Shown here in pieces: positions 37,899 through 50,287 of a DNA stretch of 64,000 nucleotides. The stretch comes from Certhia americana (lineage: Eukaryota; Chordata; Aves; Passeriformes; Certhiidae): the NCBI GenBank assembly GCA_018697195.1, contig CM031857.1, positions 64,645,698-64,709,697 of the forward strand, written 5' to 3'. The translations under genes and the position numbers were made by a program. Each line of letters opens with the position of its first letter. Position 1 is the first letter of the stretch. The notes beneath the pieces were generated by a model. The model saw only the letters and a list, made by a program, of their open reading frames with translations, was not told the DNA's origin and made no database searches.

Positions 37899-39186
37899 TT
37901 GGCATCTATTTTCAAATGTGTTTTGAAGATGGAAAATTAGGCCAAGATTTATACTCAGGTTCATGGGTTAAAATTGTTTTCTGATGGCTGGTGTCTTATA
38001 GGACTGAACTATTTATTTAATATTTGGAATAGGAGTGGATTGTGTGTTAGGGATTTATTAAAACATAGCTTGGAGTGACATAAATGAAAATTGGCATGTG
38101 AGGCAGGTGACTTTTTTGGGTCCTATATAGAAAGCTAAACAGTCCCTTACTGACCTTTTGATTTTCACAATCATGTGACAGACAGAAAAGTTAAAAGCTT
38201 TACCAATGAGAGCAAGAATTCAGAATTATCTGACTGTTTCCATTTCATTCATTTGTTGACATTTTCCCTGCTCATGTCAGAATCTCCAGATTATGTTTGA
38301 GAAAGAGGCCTTTTTTTAATAGCATATAACTGAAACAGAGCTAGAAAATGTTTTGGGGGCTTTTTTTATGGGGTTCATGATCCCTGGCCACAGCAAATGA
38401 CCTTGGAGTCTGAAAACATCATCCAGCCATGCAAGCAATATTGGATTTGTGTCACAAGCATAAAATATTTAAAGAAAAATAATAGAAGATCACAGGCAAT
38501 TCCAGCATAGAGTGCATGGACAGTTTGGCAGCTCTTAAATTTACAGCACCATGGTCCTATCAGTGTGGGCACAAACCAATCAAGTTTCTCTACTGCAGGT
38601 GTCATAACAGCTTTACAGTGTGTTTAAAAAGGAATATGCAACAAGGACACATTTTCCCTAAGGAAAGCCATAAATAAGGAGATAACAGATTTTTTTTGAA
38701 GAAAGAGTAAAATTCATTTACCCTGTCAAAACACATTTACTTCTCTATATTTTATTTTTTTACATTGTGCTATATAGTCACGATTTGTTGAATGATTTCG
38801 ATGTTTTTTCCTTGAATATCCTTGCCTAATAGGCCATTAGATGTATTTTCTACTCTTCAGAAGCCAAATTGCTTCTGAAAATCTGCATAATGTGAAATTA
38901 TTTTGAGTTCTGTGTGTGCGAGCTTCTAGTGCTATCAGTCAGGTTCATTTTTTTTTTTATGTGCTGTTTAAATTACGTAGTCATTAAACTGAGGTTTTCA
39001 CAATCGTGTTTACAAAGCAAGCTAACCAAGTAATAAAATAGCTACAGTCACAATATAAATTATAAGTTTATAGAGTGAATAGAGGACAGTGCAAACCTAA
39101 GATGGGTAAAGTCAGGTCACATGTGTTGAACCTAATTTCCAATAGGCTAAGTGCATAGTGGTAGAATAACCCAAAATAAGCAAGTT
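37899..39186. other. AT-rich unique DNA
   Basis: Nothing recognised. A 76-codon minus-strand frame at 38375-38605 has no known motif. Confidence 0.5.
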
Positions 39187-39352
39187 CTGAAGTAGACATC
39201 TACCCCATCCCTGGAAGTGTTCAAAGCCAGTTTGGATTGGTTCTGAGCAACCTGTCTACAGAAAGGTGTCCCTGTCTACAGAAGGGGGATTTGAACTAGC
39301 TAGTCTTTAAGGCCCCTTCCAACTCAGCCATTCTAAGATTCCATGATGATTC
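39187..39352 (+). mobile_element. CR1 LINE 3'-end fragment
   Basis: Matches the last 165 bp of CR1: CCCATCCCTGGAAGTGTTCA, then CTGAGCAACCTGTCTACAGA, a partial internal duplication of TGTCTACAGAA, then CCCCTTCCAACTCAGCCATT and a decayed TTCTAAGATTCCATGATG tail. The plus strand is sense. Confidence 0.88.
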
Positions 39353-41181
39353 TACAATTATGTTTGTGACAGATAACACTGATAGTAAAAATACTGAAGT
39401 CATAATTTCCTTCACTGGAGAGGACAGAGAAAGAAGCTATTTGACATAATATCTTTTCCTTTTCCTGAGGTTCTACACTTCAGAATAATGCAGAGAAAAA
39501 GGAACTTCCTTTCAAATTTAAATACCCTAAGGCATTATTTATTCAGTTCCAAATGTTTTAAATATTTTTGAAAGCATTTTTTTTCCTTATCTAAATCTTC
39601 ATTCTTTCCTTTAATAACATTTTTTCAGTCATATTACTCAGTCTGTCTCAGTGTGCATTTCAGCTTTTCTGCCAGAAATTCATCCCTGTCAGAATCCACT
39701 AAATCAGGCATCTTGGTAGCTAATTTGACTTATTCGATCCTTATCTGTAATGTCCTTTTCATAGATAACAGCTTTTGAGACTTACTGGACTTTGTTTCTT
39801 TCCATGTCAAAGCAGATGCTGCTATTGTCCTTGGAGAAAAATGAGAGACTTCAACAAGCAAATTGATGATCCCAGTTGTACTTTCTTTTTTGTTTTTTTA
39901 ATTTTTTCTTCATCCTCACTACTTCCTTAACCAGATAGGTTAAAATTAAATATAGAAATCAACCATGAAATAATTATGGAAATCAATGCCTGAGTTCCAG
40001 GTTATTCATTGGGGTACTGCTAAGGTACTATTCCTAAATATATTAATAGCCTAATAATCCTCAGAATAAAAGATTCCTCAGTTCTTGTTCCAAAGACAGT
40101 TATTATCCATGTGATTTTTGACCAGCCTGTCTGAGTTTACTGCACTCTTTCCAAATGAAGATAGTACAAATGTGTAAACAAATCTTGTTTGGAATAACTG
40201 TCAAATGTCCAGAGTGACTATTTCTCTTTCCTTTTTTTTTTTCTCCCAGGTTTTTTTTATTTATTTTTAATTTTTTTTCTACCATCACTTATTTTTTCAA
40301 ATTAAATAACTTAAGTACAAATCATGTACTATTTTTTTATGGTTGATGATAAAAGCCAGGTGTACCTCTTCCCTGCTAAATGCCTTAGGAAATCATGCTC
40401 TTTGATTGAATACTCCCTTTCTTACACCAGGAAGTTTGCAGATTTGTTCTCAGTGGCAGGAGGGGAAACAAACTGCAGCCCCACATGATAACTCCTTGAC
40501 TAGTGGAAGATGGAAGTTTGACTAGGGTTTGGCTATGAGTGTTGTAGTTAAGAATAATATTTTCTACTTCTTGAATGACTGCTGCAATAGTTTTTTTAAC
40601 TCTTACTGGAGATTTCTTCTCCCCAAACTAAACTTGAAAATTACATGTGCATTCTGCTACAAAGCTTTTGTATCACCAAATATTCCTTAAGAGCACTTTC
40701 AAAATGCCAGCCACAGTGAACTGGCAAATGAAGATAGAATTTCATCTAGTTTCTACATTATAGTTGGGCTTGTCTACTAAAAAAAGAGCTTTGATTATGC
40801 AGTAACATGTTTAGAAATGTTTATAAGCAGAGGCTTAAAAACATTCTCTCATCTTATGAGATGCTTAGATTTTAGATCATGACTTTTTAAAACACAGGTC
40901 AAATGTCTACCATCTACTTAATTTCTGCTTTATCTTCTGACCCATGTCTTTTGGGTAGCCTATATTCCCTTCTTCTTTGGGGTATGTGTAAAGACACAAG
41001 AATATCTGGATATTTCAAAGCAGTTTGATTTTAACAATTGCCAGTCTCAATTGTAATTTCTCATAAGAACCATTATTAAAAAAAAAAAAAAAAAAAAAAG
41101 CCCACTAGGCCACATAATCACCAGGAAACACTGGTATTAGGCTTCTGAAAAGAATATAAGAATCTAATATACTATTCTCTT
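39353..41181. other. AT-rich unique DNA with poly(A) run
   Basis: A run of 22 A lies at 41078-41099 and a T-rich patch at about 40230-40280. No gene or interspersed repeat was recognised. Confidence 0.5.
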
Positions 41182-41191
41182 NNNNNNNNNN
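41182..41191. other. sequencing gap of 10 N
   Basis: A placeholder gap at the left edge of a (TTTTC)n run. The real length is unknown. Confidence 0.98.
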
Positions 41192-41236
41192 TTTTCTTTT
41201 CTTTTCTTTTCTTTTCTTTTCTTTTCTTTTCTTTTC
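41192..41236. repeat. (TTTTC)n microsatellite
   Basis: Nine uninterrupted TTTTC units, the same motif as at 19106-19147. The lysine/glutamate-rich minus-strand frame across it is an artefact. Confidence 0.95.
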
Positions 41237-43107
41237 TTCAGAAAGAGAAAGAAGAAGGAAATATATACCTGAGTTCTGTCTGGGTTGGGCTTTTCCTTCT
41301 TTTCCTTTTTCTTTAAATTTTGATTTTTAAAAAATTGCCAAGTAAGGGTAAGTCCCATTTTTATGCATGGAATTGAAAAAGTGAGGGTACAGACAATTCT
41401 CCTAGTATGTTTCAGGCTATGCTCTTGCATAACATTAAATAAAGTTATGAGCAAATGAGCAAAAATTAGCCTGCACAGTGTCACAGAGGTCCAACTGAGT
41501 ATGCACCAGGCAATTTGTCTTAATATTACTCACGCCTCATCTACAAATGTGAACACTCTTGATGATTCAGCCGCTCTTAATAAAAGCCCTGTCTACTGTG
41601 TCACTCCAAAGGGAACCACTCAATCAATGGAAAAGAAAAATGGTGAAGGACTGGATTATTTGACTGTTGAACACAGCCAAATCACTTTTTGCTTTGCACA
41701 TTTAGACCGTTGTTACAGAGGAAATATATTGTTCGCAGTGGAACAGAAAAGAGATTCACCATGAGACCAGATCCTGCTCTCAGTGTTGGGACATACATAG
41801 AAATTAATTTCTCATAGTCTTTTCTCTCCTGTTTCAGTGAAGAATCCAAATTTTCTGGACTTTTATCAAGAAAATATACTAACTGTAGTTTTCATCTCCA
41901 TGTCAAAAAAACTCATGAGTGAAAGCTGATGAGACTGACAATTTCTTCTCAGATACTTAATGTAATTTGTTTAAATGGATTAAAGTCATAATTTCTGAAA
42001 GAAGTAATGGAGAGATGATTTCCTCTATCAATATTAGTTTGAAGCATCAAACCTGATAGTGATGAAACTTCTCATCATTCTTCATTTGTCTCTTTAAAAA
42101 AGGGGGGAAAATCTGTAAAAAAGGCAGTTGAGTTGAGTGTCAAATGCATAAGTGCACTATAAATGCATTAATTTATGCTTTAGTTCAGTTGGATACTGAG
42201 TTTAAAAAATGAAATCCATTTTATTGATTATTCTTATAGAACTTTTAAAAATGTGAAGATTGATGATAATGAAATATCTGTTTGCTGGTTTGTTTTTCAG
42301 ACTGGTGCTAGTTGAGGTATTGGCATGACAAGTGCACAACAGTCTAATGGGATTCATTTATGCATATTGTAAAATTATGTCTTTCAGCATCCATATCAGA
42401 AGTAGATATTAAACAAATAAAATGTGATGGAATATAAAATTGTCCTATAAATTAACCAGCATCCCCTTCTGAAACCAAAACTGAAGAAATCTCACATTTA
42501 TATCAGCTTTTAGAAACCATCTTTGCAGTGTTTCAGCTTCTTAGAAACCACCACCAGGGAATGTGGCAAAATCAAATTTAGAACAATTTAAAAAACCCAA
42601 AGAAAACCTGATCTAACATAACACTAGTAATTTATTTTTGTATTTGATGACAGCAGGTCAGATGCACAGTGTTTGCAAGAGATGAAGCAAAGCAAATGAG
42701 AAAGCATTTCTGTGACATTCTACATTTCACTGACTCTCCCAATTATCACTGAGCAGTTTGATATTCTACAGCAAAAAATTCAAATACTGCAACCCATTTT
42801 GAGTTATGTTCATAGGAAAGTTTGTATTTCACATGAAATAAAGATGAAAAGGTGGCATTTGAATTCAAGTTAAATTTGTTTCAGCTGTCTAGGTTTATCT
42901 TTCTAGATTTTGCATATTGATACCATAGAATATATTGTTTCAAAAACTATTATGGCGGATACTCAGAAGTCATTGAATGTTCTGATGAGACAGGATCACT
43001 AAAACAACAATATTAAAATATTTAAATATTTGAAATTTTGTCCATATGACTTTAATTTATAATGTTAAATAGATCATAATCCAGAAAACATAACAATAAA
43101 AACATAA
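41237..43107. other. unique DNA, no gene recognised
   Basis: An 87-codon plus-strand frame (41501-41764) has a fairly balanced composition but no motif I recognise and no convincing splice sites. Nothing else was seen. Confidence 0.45.
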
Positions 43108-43207
43108 CATACATACATGCATGCACATACATACATATATATATATATACACACACACATATATATATACACATATATATATGTATATACATATACATAC
43201 ACACACA
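43108..43207. repeat. compound TA/CA/CATA microsatellite
   Basis: Alternating ACAT, TA and CA blocks run for about 100 bp. Purine-pyrimidine alternation is nearly continuous. Confidence 0.9.
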
Positions 43208-43399
43208 AAATAATAGGATGCTAAGGTTTCCTTTCCAGAAATTCTTTCTCTTTTAATTTAAAACACTTGGATTGTCTTTGGCTTTTAAATAAAACTAAAA
43301 TTAATACATGAAATCATATACCTAGGTAACATGAAAAAGCAACTCAGAATGCAAGATGCTCATCCTGAAAAAAACCCTAATTTTCATTTTTAAAAAGGC

Positions 43400-43665
43400 T
43401 GAGCATCCTTCCCTCTCTGAATAAAACCAGGGAGATTTATATTGGACATTAGAAAACATTTCCTCACTGAAAGAGTGGCAAAGCCTTAGAAAAGCTTTCT
43501 CAGGGAAGTGGTTAAATACCTCCTTTACCTGGAGGTATTTAAAAGATGTGTAGATGTAGAACTTAAATGCATGGTTTAGTGGTGGACTTGGTAGCATCAG
43601 GTTAATGATTGGACTTGATGATCTTAAGGGTCTTTTCCAACCTGAATTATCTGTGGTTCTGTGGG
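43400..43665 (+). mobile_element. CR1 LINE 3'-end fragment
   Basis: Follows the CR1 ORF end (ATTGGACATTAGAAAACATT, a form of the RLDIRKNFF codons; GAGTGGCAAAGCCTTAGAAA) and then the 3' UTR: TGATTGGACTTGATGATCTT, GGGTCTTTTCCAACCTGAAT and GTGGTTCTGTGG. It is diverged, with the tail repeats degraded. The frames on the opposite strand are not genes. Confidence 0.85.
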
Positions 43666-44837
43666 ATTTTTTCTTCTACATTCATCTCACTGTATCCTAT
43701 TAAATCAAGAAATTGAATTATGCTTATAAAGATTATACATCTACAAAGCTGCATGCTTGAACAAAGCCATCTGACTTTATGAATGTCTTTTCTATTAATG
43801 ACTCACTTTTTTCATGCAGAAGAAAAGATCTTCCTAATTATGAAATAAATGAATCTAGATAGTGATTAATTTAGATGATATTCTCACACAAACTGCTATT
43901 TGAAATGATCATTTTTCATTTGTTCCTTGAGACAATAATTGTGTTAATAATTCTGTAAGTGAGATTTCCTCTTTGTATGCTTCTATGGAAGGAAACTGTT
44001 GAACAGCTGTTTTAATAAAAGCTCAAATCTTGTTTTGGTTGATTAAGACAGCATGATATTAATAGTTCAGAGAGTAAGAAATAAATAGTTATGGCAACAT
44101 GCTGAAGTTACTGAATTTCTTATGACAGGTTTGTATATAATTTCTCATTTTAATAATATTAATAGTTATCACTTATCTTCAGATATCTTCATGGCCATGA
44201 GGACCACATCTACATCAGTAAGTGGTGAAATACAATTTTATCAGATAATAGAGCCAAGAGATGAAGACTAGAAAATGGCAATCACTCTGTGTTTCAGAGG
44301 CATTTACTTTGGCCCAGCTTACTTTGGTCTAGGAGGTGAACTCAGAAACTGGAGTGTGTTACATGAGCCCCTGGAATGCATGCAGGGGTTTAGTTTTTGG
44401 CCAAAAAGATTTTAATAATTTCCTGGCTGAAACCACTCCACTGTGGGTATCACAGGAGAAAATTAGGCGGTATGCTTCAAAATTACAGTCCTGATCCAAA
44501 ATTCAAGTACTAAAGAAGGATTCAATGGCCTTAAAACAGGTCATATGCACATCTTCTACCCATTTTCTGACAGCATCAAGAATTACAGAGTGATGGACTG
44601 AATACACTAGCACAACACTCACCCTCTTTTATCTCTTCATCTCTCTAGGACTAGCCTCCCAACTGTTTGTGCTTTCTAGTAAAGAAGATAACTTCACTAA
44701 ACAAAAGCCTTTTCAGAAACAGATTCATAACACTGCTCTGTTTGGAATATATAATGCAAAACATAGAGCAAAGTTAATCCTTTTTTCTCTTTTGTCTTCT
44801 GGGAAACTGTTCTTTGTTTATGTTCTATGTGTACACG
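43666..44837. other. AT-rich unique DNA
   Basis: No gene or repeat recognised with confidence. Confidence 0.5.
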
Positions 44838-45239
44838 TGTATTGCGTGACACTGTGGTAAGGTTTTGGTAGCACAGATGCTGCTCTGTTGGACACAGAAA
44901 ATTCCAGTTGGCTCCAGTGGACTACTGAAGGGCACATCTGAGCCTGTCCATGATGCCAGTGTTACCTCTGGGAAAACATTTAAAAAATTAAAAATTTATA
45001 TTGTGAGTAAGAGGAGTGAGGAACGTGTGAAACAAAGAGCCTTAAAAACATGCAATGTGAGAGAAGGAGGGTGAACAGAGAACAGAGGACAGCTCTTGGA
45101 GAAGACTATGCTGAATCAGGTTACCCCTCTACAGCTTTTAGAGAACCACTCTAGAACAGGTGGATGTGACTTGAAGTAATCTACAACCCATGGAGACCCT
45201 GTGCTGAAGTGGAGGCCTTCAAGGTATGTAATCTATGGA

Positions 45240-45440
45240 GAGACACTGATGCAAGAGTAGGTTTTCTGGCAGGACTTGTGATCCTGCGGAAGACCCATGC
45301 CAGGTCAGTCTGTTCCTCAAGGACTGCACCCCATGCTGGTGCAGTTTGTATAAAACTGCAGCCTGAGGGAAAGACCCATACTGGAGTAGTTCATGAAGGG
45401 CTGTATCCTGTGGGTCACCATGCTGGAGCAGGGAAAGAGT
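45240..45440 (+). repeat. diverged internal repeats of the ERVL-type LTR
   Basis: Units resembling GACCCATGCTGGAGCAGTTC followed by GGACTGCACCCC recur at intervals of about 50-60 bp, for example near 45290, 45330, 45375 and 45420. They are a feature of this LTR family and make it length-variable between copies. Confidence 0.6.
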
Positions 45441-45631
45441 GTAAGGAGGAAGGAACAGCAGGGAAAATAAGTGATGAAGTAGACACAAGCCCATTCCCTA
45501 TTCCTCTGTGCTACAGGTTGGAAGGAGGCAGAAGAGCAAAGAATAAAGTTCAACCTGGGAAGAAGAGAGGTGGGGGAAAGGTGGTATTAGTTGACTTTAT
45601 TTCTCACTATTCTACTCTGCTCTTAAATGAC

Positions 45632-45637
45632 AATAAA
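45632..45637 (+). terminator. LTR polyadenylation signal
   Basis: AATAAA in the context GACAATAAACTAAATTAATT. The equivalent position in the related LTR is 61141-61146. Confidence 0.7.
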
Positions 45638-45815
45638 CTAAATTAATTTCCTGCCAAGTTGTCCACTTTGCCCATGATGATAACTGGTAAGTTTATCTCC
45701 CTCTGTTTTTTTTGACCCATGAGCCTTTAGTCTAATTTTCTCCCACTTTTCTGTCAAGGAAGGGAAGTGATAGAATGGCTTAGTGAGCACGTGGCGGTCA
45801 GTCATGCTGACCACA

Positions 45816-48800
45816 GTAGGTAAAGGAAAATATTTTCTTTCCTTTTGAGCAATTAAACAATATACAGTCAGTATAATCCTCCAGAGGCTTAACACCCACA
45901 GTTTGGTGTTAATTTCCTTTATACATACCAAGCAATTCATATATCATGTCATACATTTATTTCAACCCGTTTCACCCCCTTTACTTTCAATTTCTTGTTC
46001 TCATCACATTATTTTCATGTGCTTGTCAAAAAGATTGTCAAAGAAGTTTGCTTTATAATTAAATCATGATTTTTTTTTCACTTCTCATTGCTATATTTTT
46101 CCTCATTATCATCATTATCAGCACTCAACTTATTAAAAAGAGAAATGCAAGAAATGCATTTGAGTAAATTAACCAATTCTTGTGGTCAGCTTAACCTAAG
46201 CATATACTCACGCTGGTTACTCCTACTACCCTATCTGATACTTTCCTGCTGCAGCTGTTGGTTTCTAGAGAGGTATTCAAAAGATTAAACAGGAAGGGTA
46301 AACCTGTCTGAGAGTACTGACTACAACAACAGTGACAGAATGTAAATTCAGACATCTAGTTTTATGCAGACATTTATATAGATAAACTGGATTCCTACCC
46401 TGTCTCTTTACATGGACACTTTTTTGAAATTATTGGCATACTCTACAGCTATACAGCAATTTCAGTAAAGGAAGCACCCTTCTGAACAAGATAAAGGCTA
46501 GGATGTAGCTCACCTAAGTTTTATGATTTTGATGAAGGTTCCCAAGTAAGAAAAACAATTGACTTATTGGTTCTATAAAGTAGATGCAGATACTTAAGGA
46601 ACTTGCAAGAAAAAGTCACTTTCCCAGGCTTCCAGATTTTGCCACAGTACCTATGGATATATTATGAACATAGAAAGGTGACATAATAACTCTCTTGCTG
46701 CAAACTATTTTTTACAGATGTTTTATCTTCTAGTACTATTTCTGGAGTAATTCAGTAATTCTGTAAGAGGAAAATTGAAATAAAACCCAGATAGCTCTTA
46801 AATGTAGACATACCTTTGGCATTGGTTTGATTTTGTAGCACAGCTCCTACTGTGTTTTTTTGCAGAACATATGCCAATAATATCTGTGCATTGCCAGTGC
46901 CCAGAAGCCCTGAGGAAAAAAGGATGCCCCATGTTCAAATGCTGACATTCTGGTGTCATCAGGTTTTCATGACCTTGTAGCCCTTGTACAGACTTTGGTA
47001 CCACTCTTAAGTAATTAGTATTCCTTGTCCAGTCTTACAATATTCTTATCCAGCTGATTGTATCTTGCTAGGAAGATACACCACTGTCCTTCAAAGTAGG
47101 GCAGAAATAAAAACAATCAATAAGCTATTGGGCATAGGCAGAGGCTGTTCCTTCATAATGGAATATAGAGGGATGAAGTCTAAAAAAAATTAGTTCCAAC
47201 TTGTTTCTTCAAGCAAGAAGAATTCAAGATTCAAAGAATCTTAGTCTTATTACTGCAGAGTTTTAGTATACCCAAAAGGACCAGAAGTTAAAAAATGATG
47301 CAATGAATTCATAACCTAAATAAAAATTTATAACCCATGATATATATCTTGACTTGTACTAATTTTTGCAAATTTTTTATTTTCAAAATTAAAAAAATAA
47401 GTTTTTCAAGTATGTTATCATTCAACATTATTTGAGATGTAATGGAAAAAATATTACTTTTAATTAGGATTTTGTCTCATCAGTTAGACAGTAACAGATG
47501 AATATGAAAGTTATAGCTGGAAGTCCTCACGTATTCAATTCAGCTACCACTTCACACATGATTACACTCACTCTGGATAGCTTGATAAACAGTTTCAGTC
47601 ACACAGGATCATGGACACAGACACAATATTCACTGCATGACTGGGTTTTTCACAGAGCATTTTTTTATCCCTGCATTGCCAGGATTTTGTAGGACTTCAT
47701 AGAGAATATTTGTCAGGTTGTCTGTTTTAAAGGGAATTTGTTATAAGCAGGACCAGAGGTAATTAGAAGTGGAAATGAAACATTTATTGATTTTACATCA
47801 AGATAAGCTATTTATATGTTTAAAAGAAGTGAAGAGAAAGGGTTCTAATTTAAACAAATCTCCTATAATACCCTCTATGATATTAAGACATTTTATCAAT
47901 GCTGGAGAACAAAGAAATCTGAGAGTGATTTTGTGTTGCTTTTTTTTTCCTTTAGAAATTTATCACCTCTGAATTGGAGAACTTCAAAAATATATTTAAG
48001 GATGGTTTACAGTATAATAAATTAAATTTTAGTCAAATTCTCTTCTTTTCTGTGCGGCATCAGAAAATATATTGGATAGAAAAATGTGAAAAGCCTAAAA
48101 ATAAGGGTGTAAATTATATAGTTTCAGTTGCTTGTATTAAACTGTAAAGGACTATTTAATTATTGTTTTCAAATAAACATTTAATTAATAAGATAAATGT
48201 TGCAGTTTACATTGTGACTTTCCTATTGTTACGGAGGCATATTTTTCCTGGATTTGAAATTATCTGACTGCCATCTTTGTAGGACTTACCATAACTTTTA
48301 TTCATGTAGAATTAGATGAGTAGATTAGAAGGAAGTGTTAGAAGGAAGTTTGAGTCAAGGTTTTTTTCAGATGTGTTTCATGTAAAGGAACATAAAGCTG
48401 GAGGAAAATATTCATTCCAATGCCTCTTTCATATTTTGTGGGGTAGTTTTTTTTTTTTCTAATCATCTCAGACTACCCTTATCAAGCAATTCACACTATG
48501 AGGCATATTGTGAGCTCCTAGCTATTTAATTGTCCTGGAATCTTTCAAAGGAGCTTTGAGTAATATGAATTACTTTAAACTTGGCTTTGAGGAGCTCCTT
48601 GATGATATATGGATGACTGACATTTATTTAATGCTGTACTTTTCAAATGTCATGTGTGAGCTTGACTCCCACATGCACTCATCTAGGTCAGTTCACTCTC
48701 AGTTAAACAAATTTCAAAGCAGTTTCTATGTCACTGACTTTTCAACTGAATCAGTGAAGGAAAAGAACAAATAAAAGAAACAAACTTGGTATAACAGGAG

Positions 48801-50145
48801 CAAATAAGCTGCTATCAGACTTTATCTTCAGCAGCTTTGTCATTTTCCCTTAACACATTCACTGCCACACAGGAGGCCCTATGTTTGATCTATTCCAAAT
48901 ATTTTGTTAAGTTCTTTGTCAAAATCTAAATATTCCCTCACTTGATTTATGGATTTTTCCTTGAAAGTCTCATATAATCTTCATTTCGGTAGAGTTTTCA
49001 TTCATATTCTTTGTTTGCTGTCATGGTTCAAGACAAGAGCAAAGAAACTTGAAAGGATTATCAATAGGCTACATTCTGCTATTTGAAGCCCTTATCTTTA
49101 GTCAATAAATTATTCTGGCCTTAATTGGCAAATCAAAGTTGATTGGTATCAAGTTCACAAGTAATTGGAACAGGCATCTTCAAGTAATATACAATACAAA
49201 CAGTATTTCACAATTATAAAATTCTGATCTCATTTCTTGAGGGAAAGCAAATAAATACCTTTCCTATCCAGAGAGAGTATCACTTGGTTCTCAAGCAAGT
49301 TTTTGTTTGGATTCTGTCTGTGAAATCCCTTCAATCTATCTTTCACTCCCAAATACCCGTCATAGCATTCAGGTTATAAAGTTTCCTTTTGCATATATAG
49401 GTAGGCTACTCCATATTGAAACAGACATACAAATCTCTTAGAAACTTAGTGAAATTTCATATAATTTACAGTAATGCAATGCAATAGTCACAAAATTCTA
49501 CAGGACACATGAATTTGAATGAACAGATGCTATGAATAGAAACACAAACAGTTTTAACATGGTCAGTTTATCATATATTTTTTTATATGATAGACTAGAA
49601 CCATTATACACTAAAAAATTTTTTCATACAGTTACAAAAAATCAATTATATGCTATAATCAACAAAGCATTGACTTTGCCCTCAGGGTTTTGTGGTATTT
49701 CAATGTATTACCAAGAAAGATTAACTAAGTATTATTTAATGTTTGTAAGTGATTATGCCAATTTTCTGTCTTACTCTCATGTTAAAAAAAAAAAAAAAAG
49801 TTAATATATTGCAGGGAAAACAACTTCTACATCCTAAAATCTAATGAGGCTGAAACTGAATGTCTTTGTCTGATAGTGACATAAATGGTACAATTACATT
49901 CTATGAGAATACAGGTACTCAGTAGACTTATATGGATTCTTTCCAGAAAAACTATTCCTCTTTTATTATTACATTTACTTAAAATATAGAGATGAAATAA
50001 CTTTTCAAAAAAGGAGCAATTTTGCGTACCAAATACAGAGTCCATTTCACCCCAAGTTCTTACATACACTTTTATCTTCACCACAAAATACATATTCTGT
50101 AAAAAATACCTATACTGAGCTTCAACAGTGTTAAATTCTTAGATC
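45816..50145. other. AT-rich unique DNA, no gene recognised
   Basis: It holds a 16-A run (49784-49799) and a 13-bp tandem duplication at 48325-48350. The ORFs of 64-100 codons show no motifs. No transposon was recognised over about 4.3 kb. Confidence 0.5.
48325..48350. repeat. 13-bp tandem duplication, last base differs
   Basis: TTAGAAGGAAGTG (48325-48337) is followed by TTAGAAGGAAGTT (48338-48350). Confidence 0.85.
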
Positions 50146-50287
50146 TCATAGAATCACAGAATACACTGAGTTGTAAGGGACCCACAAGGATCATTGAGTC
50201 CAGCTCCTTGTCCTGCATAACACCACCCCCAAGAGTCACACCATATGCCTGTCCAAACAATCCTTGAACAACAGCAGGCTGGTGCTC
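50146..50287 (-). mobile_element. CR1 LINE 3'-end fragment, minus strand
   Basis: The plus strand reads TCATAGAATCACAGAATA, the reverse complement of CR1 terminal repeats, then AAGGGACCCACAAGGATCAT and TGAGTCCAGCTCCTTGTCCT. It is the same subfamily type as the fragment at 11755-11905, in the opposite orientation and less decayed at its end. Confidence 0.9.

Larger units (their letters stand above)
44838..45815 (+). mobile_element. near full-length ERVL-type solo LTR, 978 bp
   Basis: It begins TGTATTGCGTGAC, followed by GTAAGGTTTTGGTAGCA, as in the common avian ERVL LTR family, and ends at CTGACCACA. Between them is a TATA-like TTTAAAAAA (44979-44987) and a long series of diverged units of the type GACCCATGCTGGAGCAG. 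A polyadenylation signal AATAAA is at 45632-45637. The terminal section includes TTGACCCATGAGCCTTTAGT and GGAAGGGAAGTGATAGAATG. The frames at 44865-45074 and 45209-45646 lie within it and are not host genes. No internal gag or pol is adjacent, so it is a solo LTR. The five bases on each side (ACACG and GTAGG) do not match, so the target duplication has decayed or an end is misplaced. Class assignment is from remembered consensus. Confidence 0.8.

Noticed and set aside
41501..41764. 87-codon frame with balanced composition
   Set aside because: Looks somewhat protein-like but lacks splice sites, a Kozak context or any family motif.
41841..41929. Short protein-like frame after a TTTCAG acceptor
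   Set aside because: About 29 codons with no donor, motif or neighbouring exon, within chance expectation.
45209..45646. 145-codon plus-strand open frame
   Set aside because: It is made of the repeated units of the LTR at 44838-45815 and has no protein family features.
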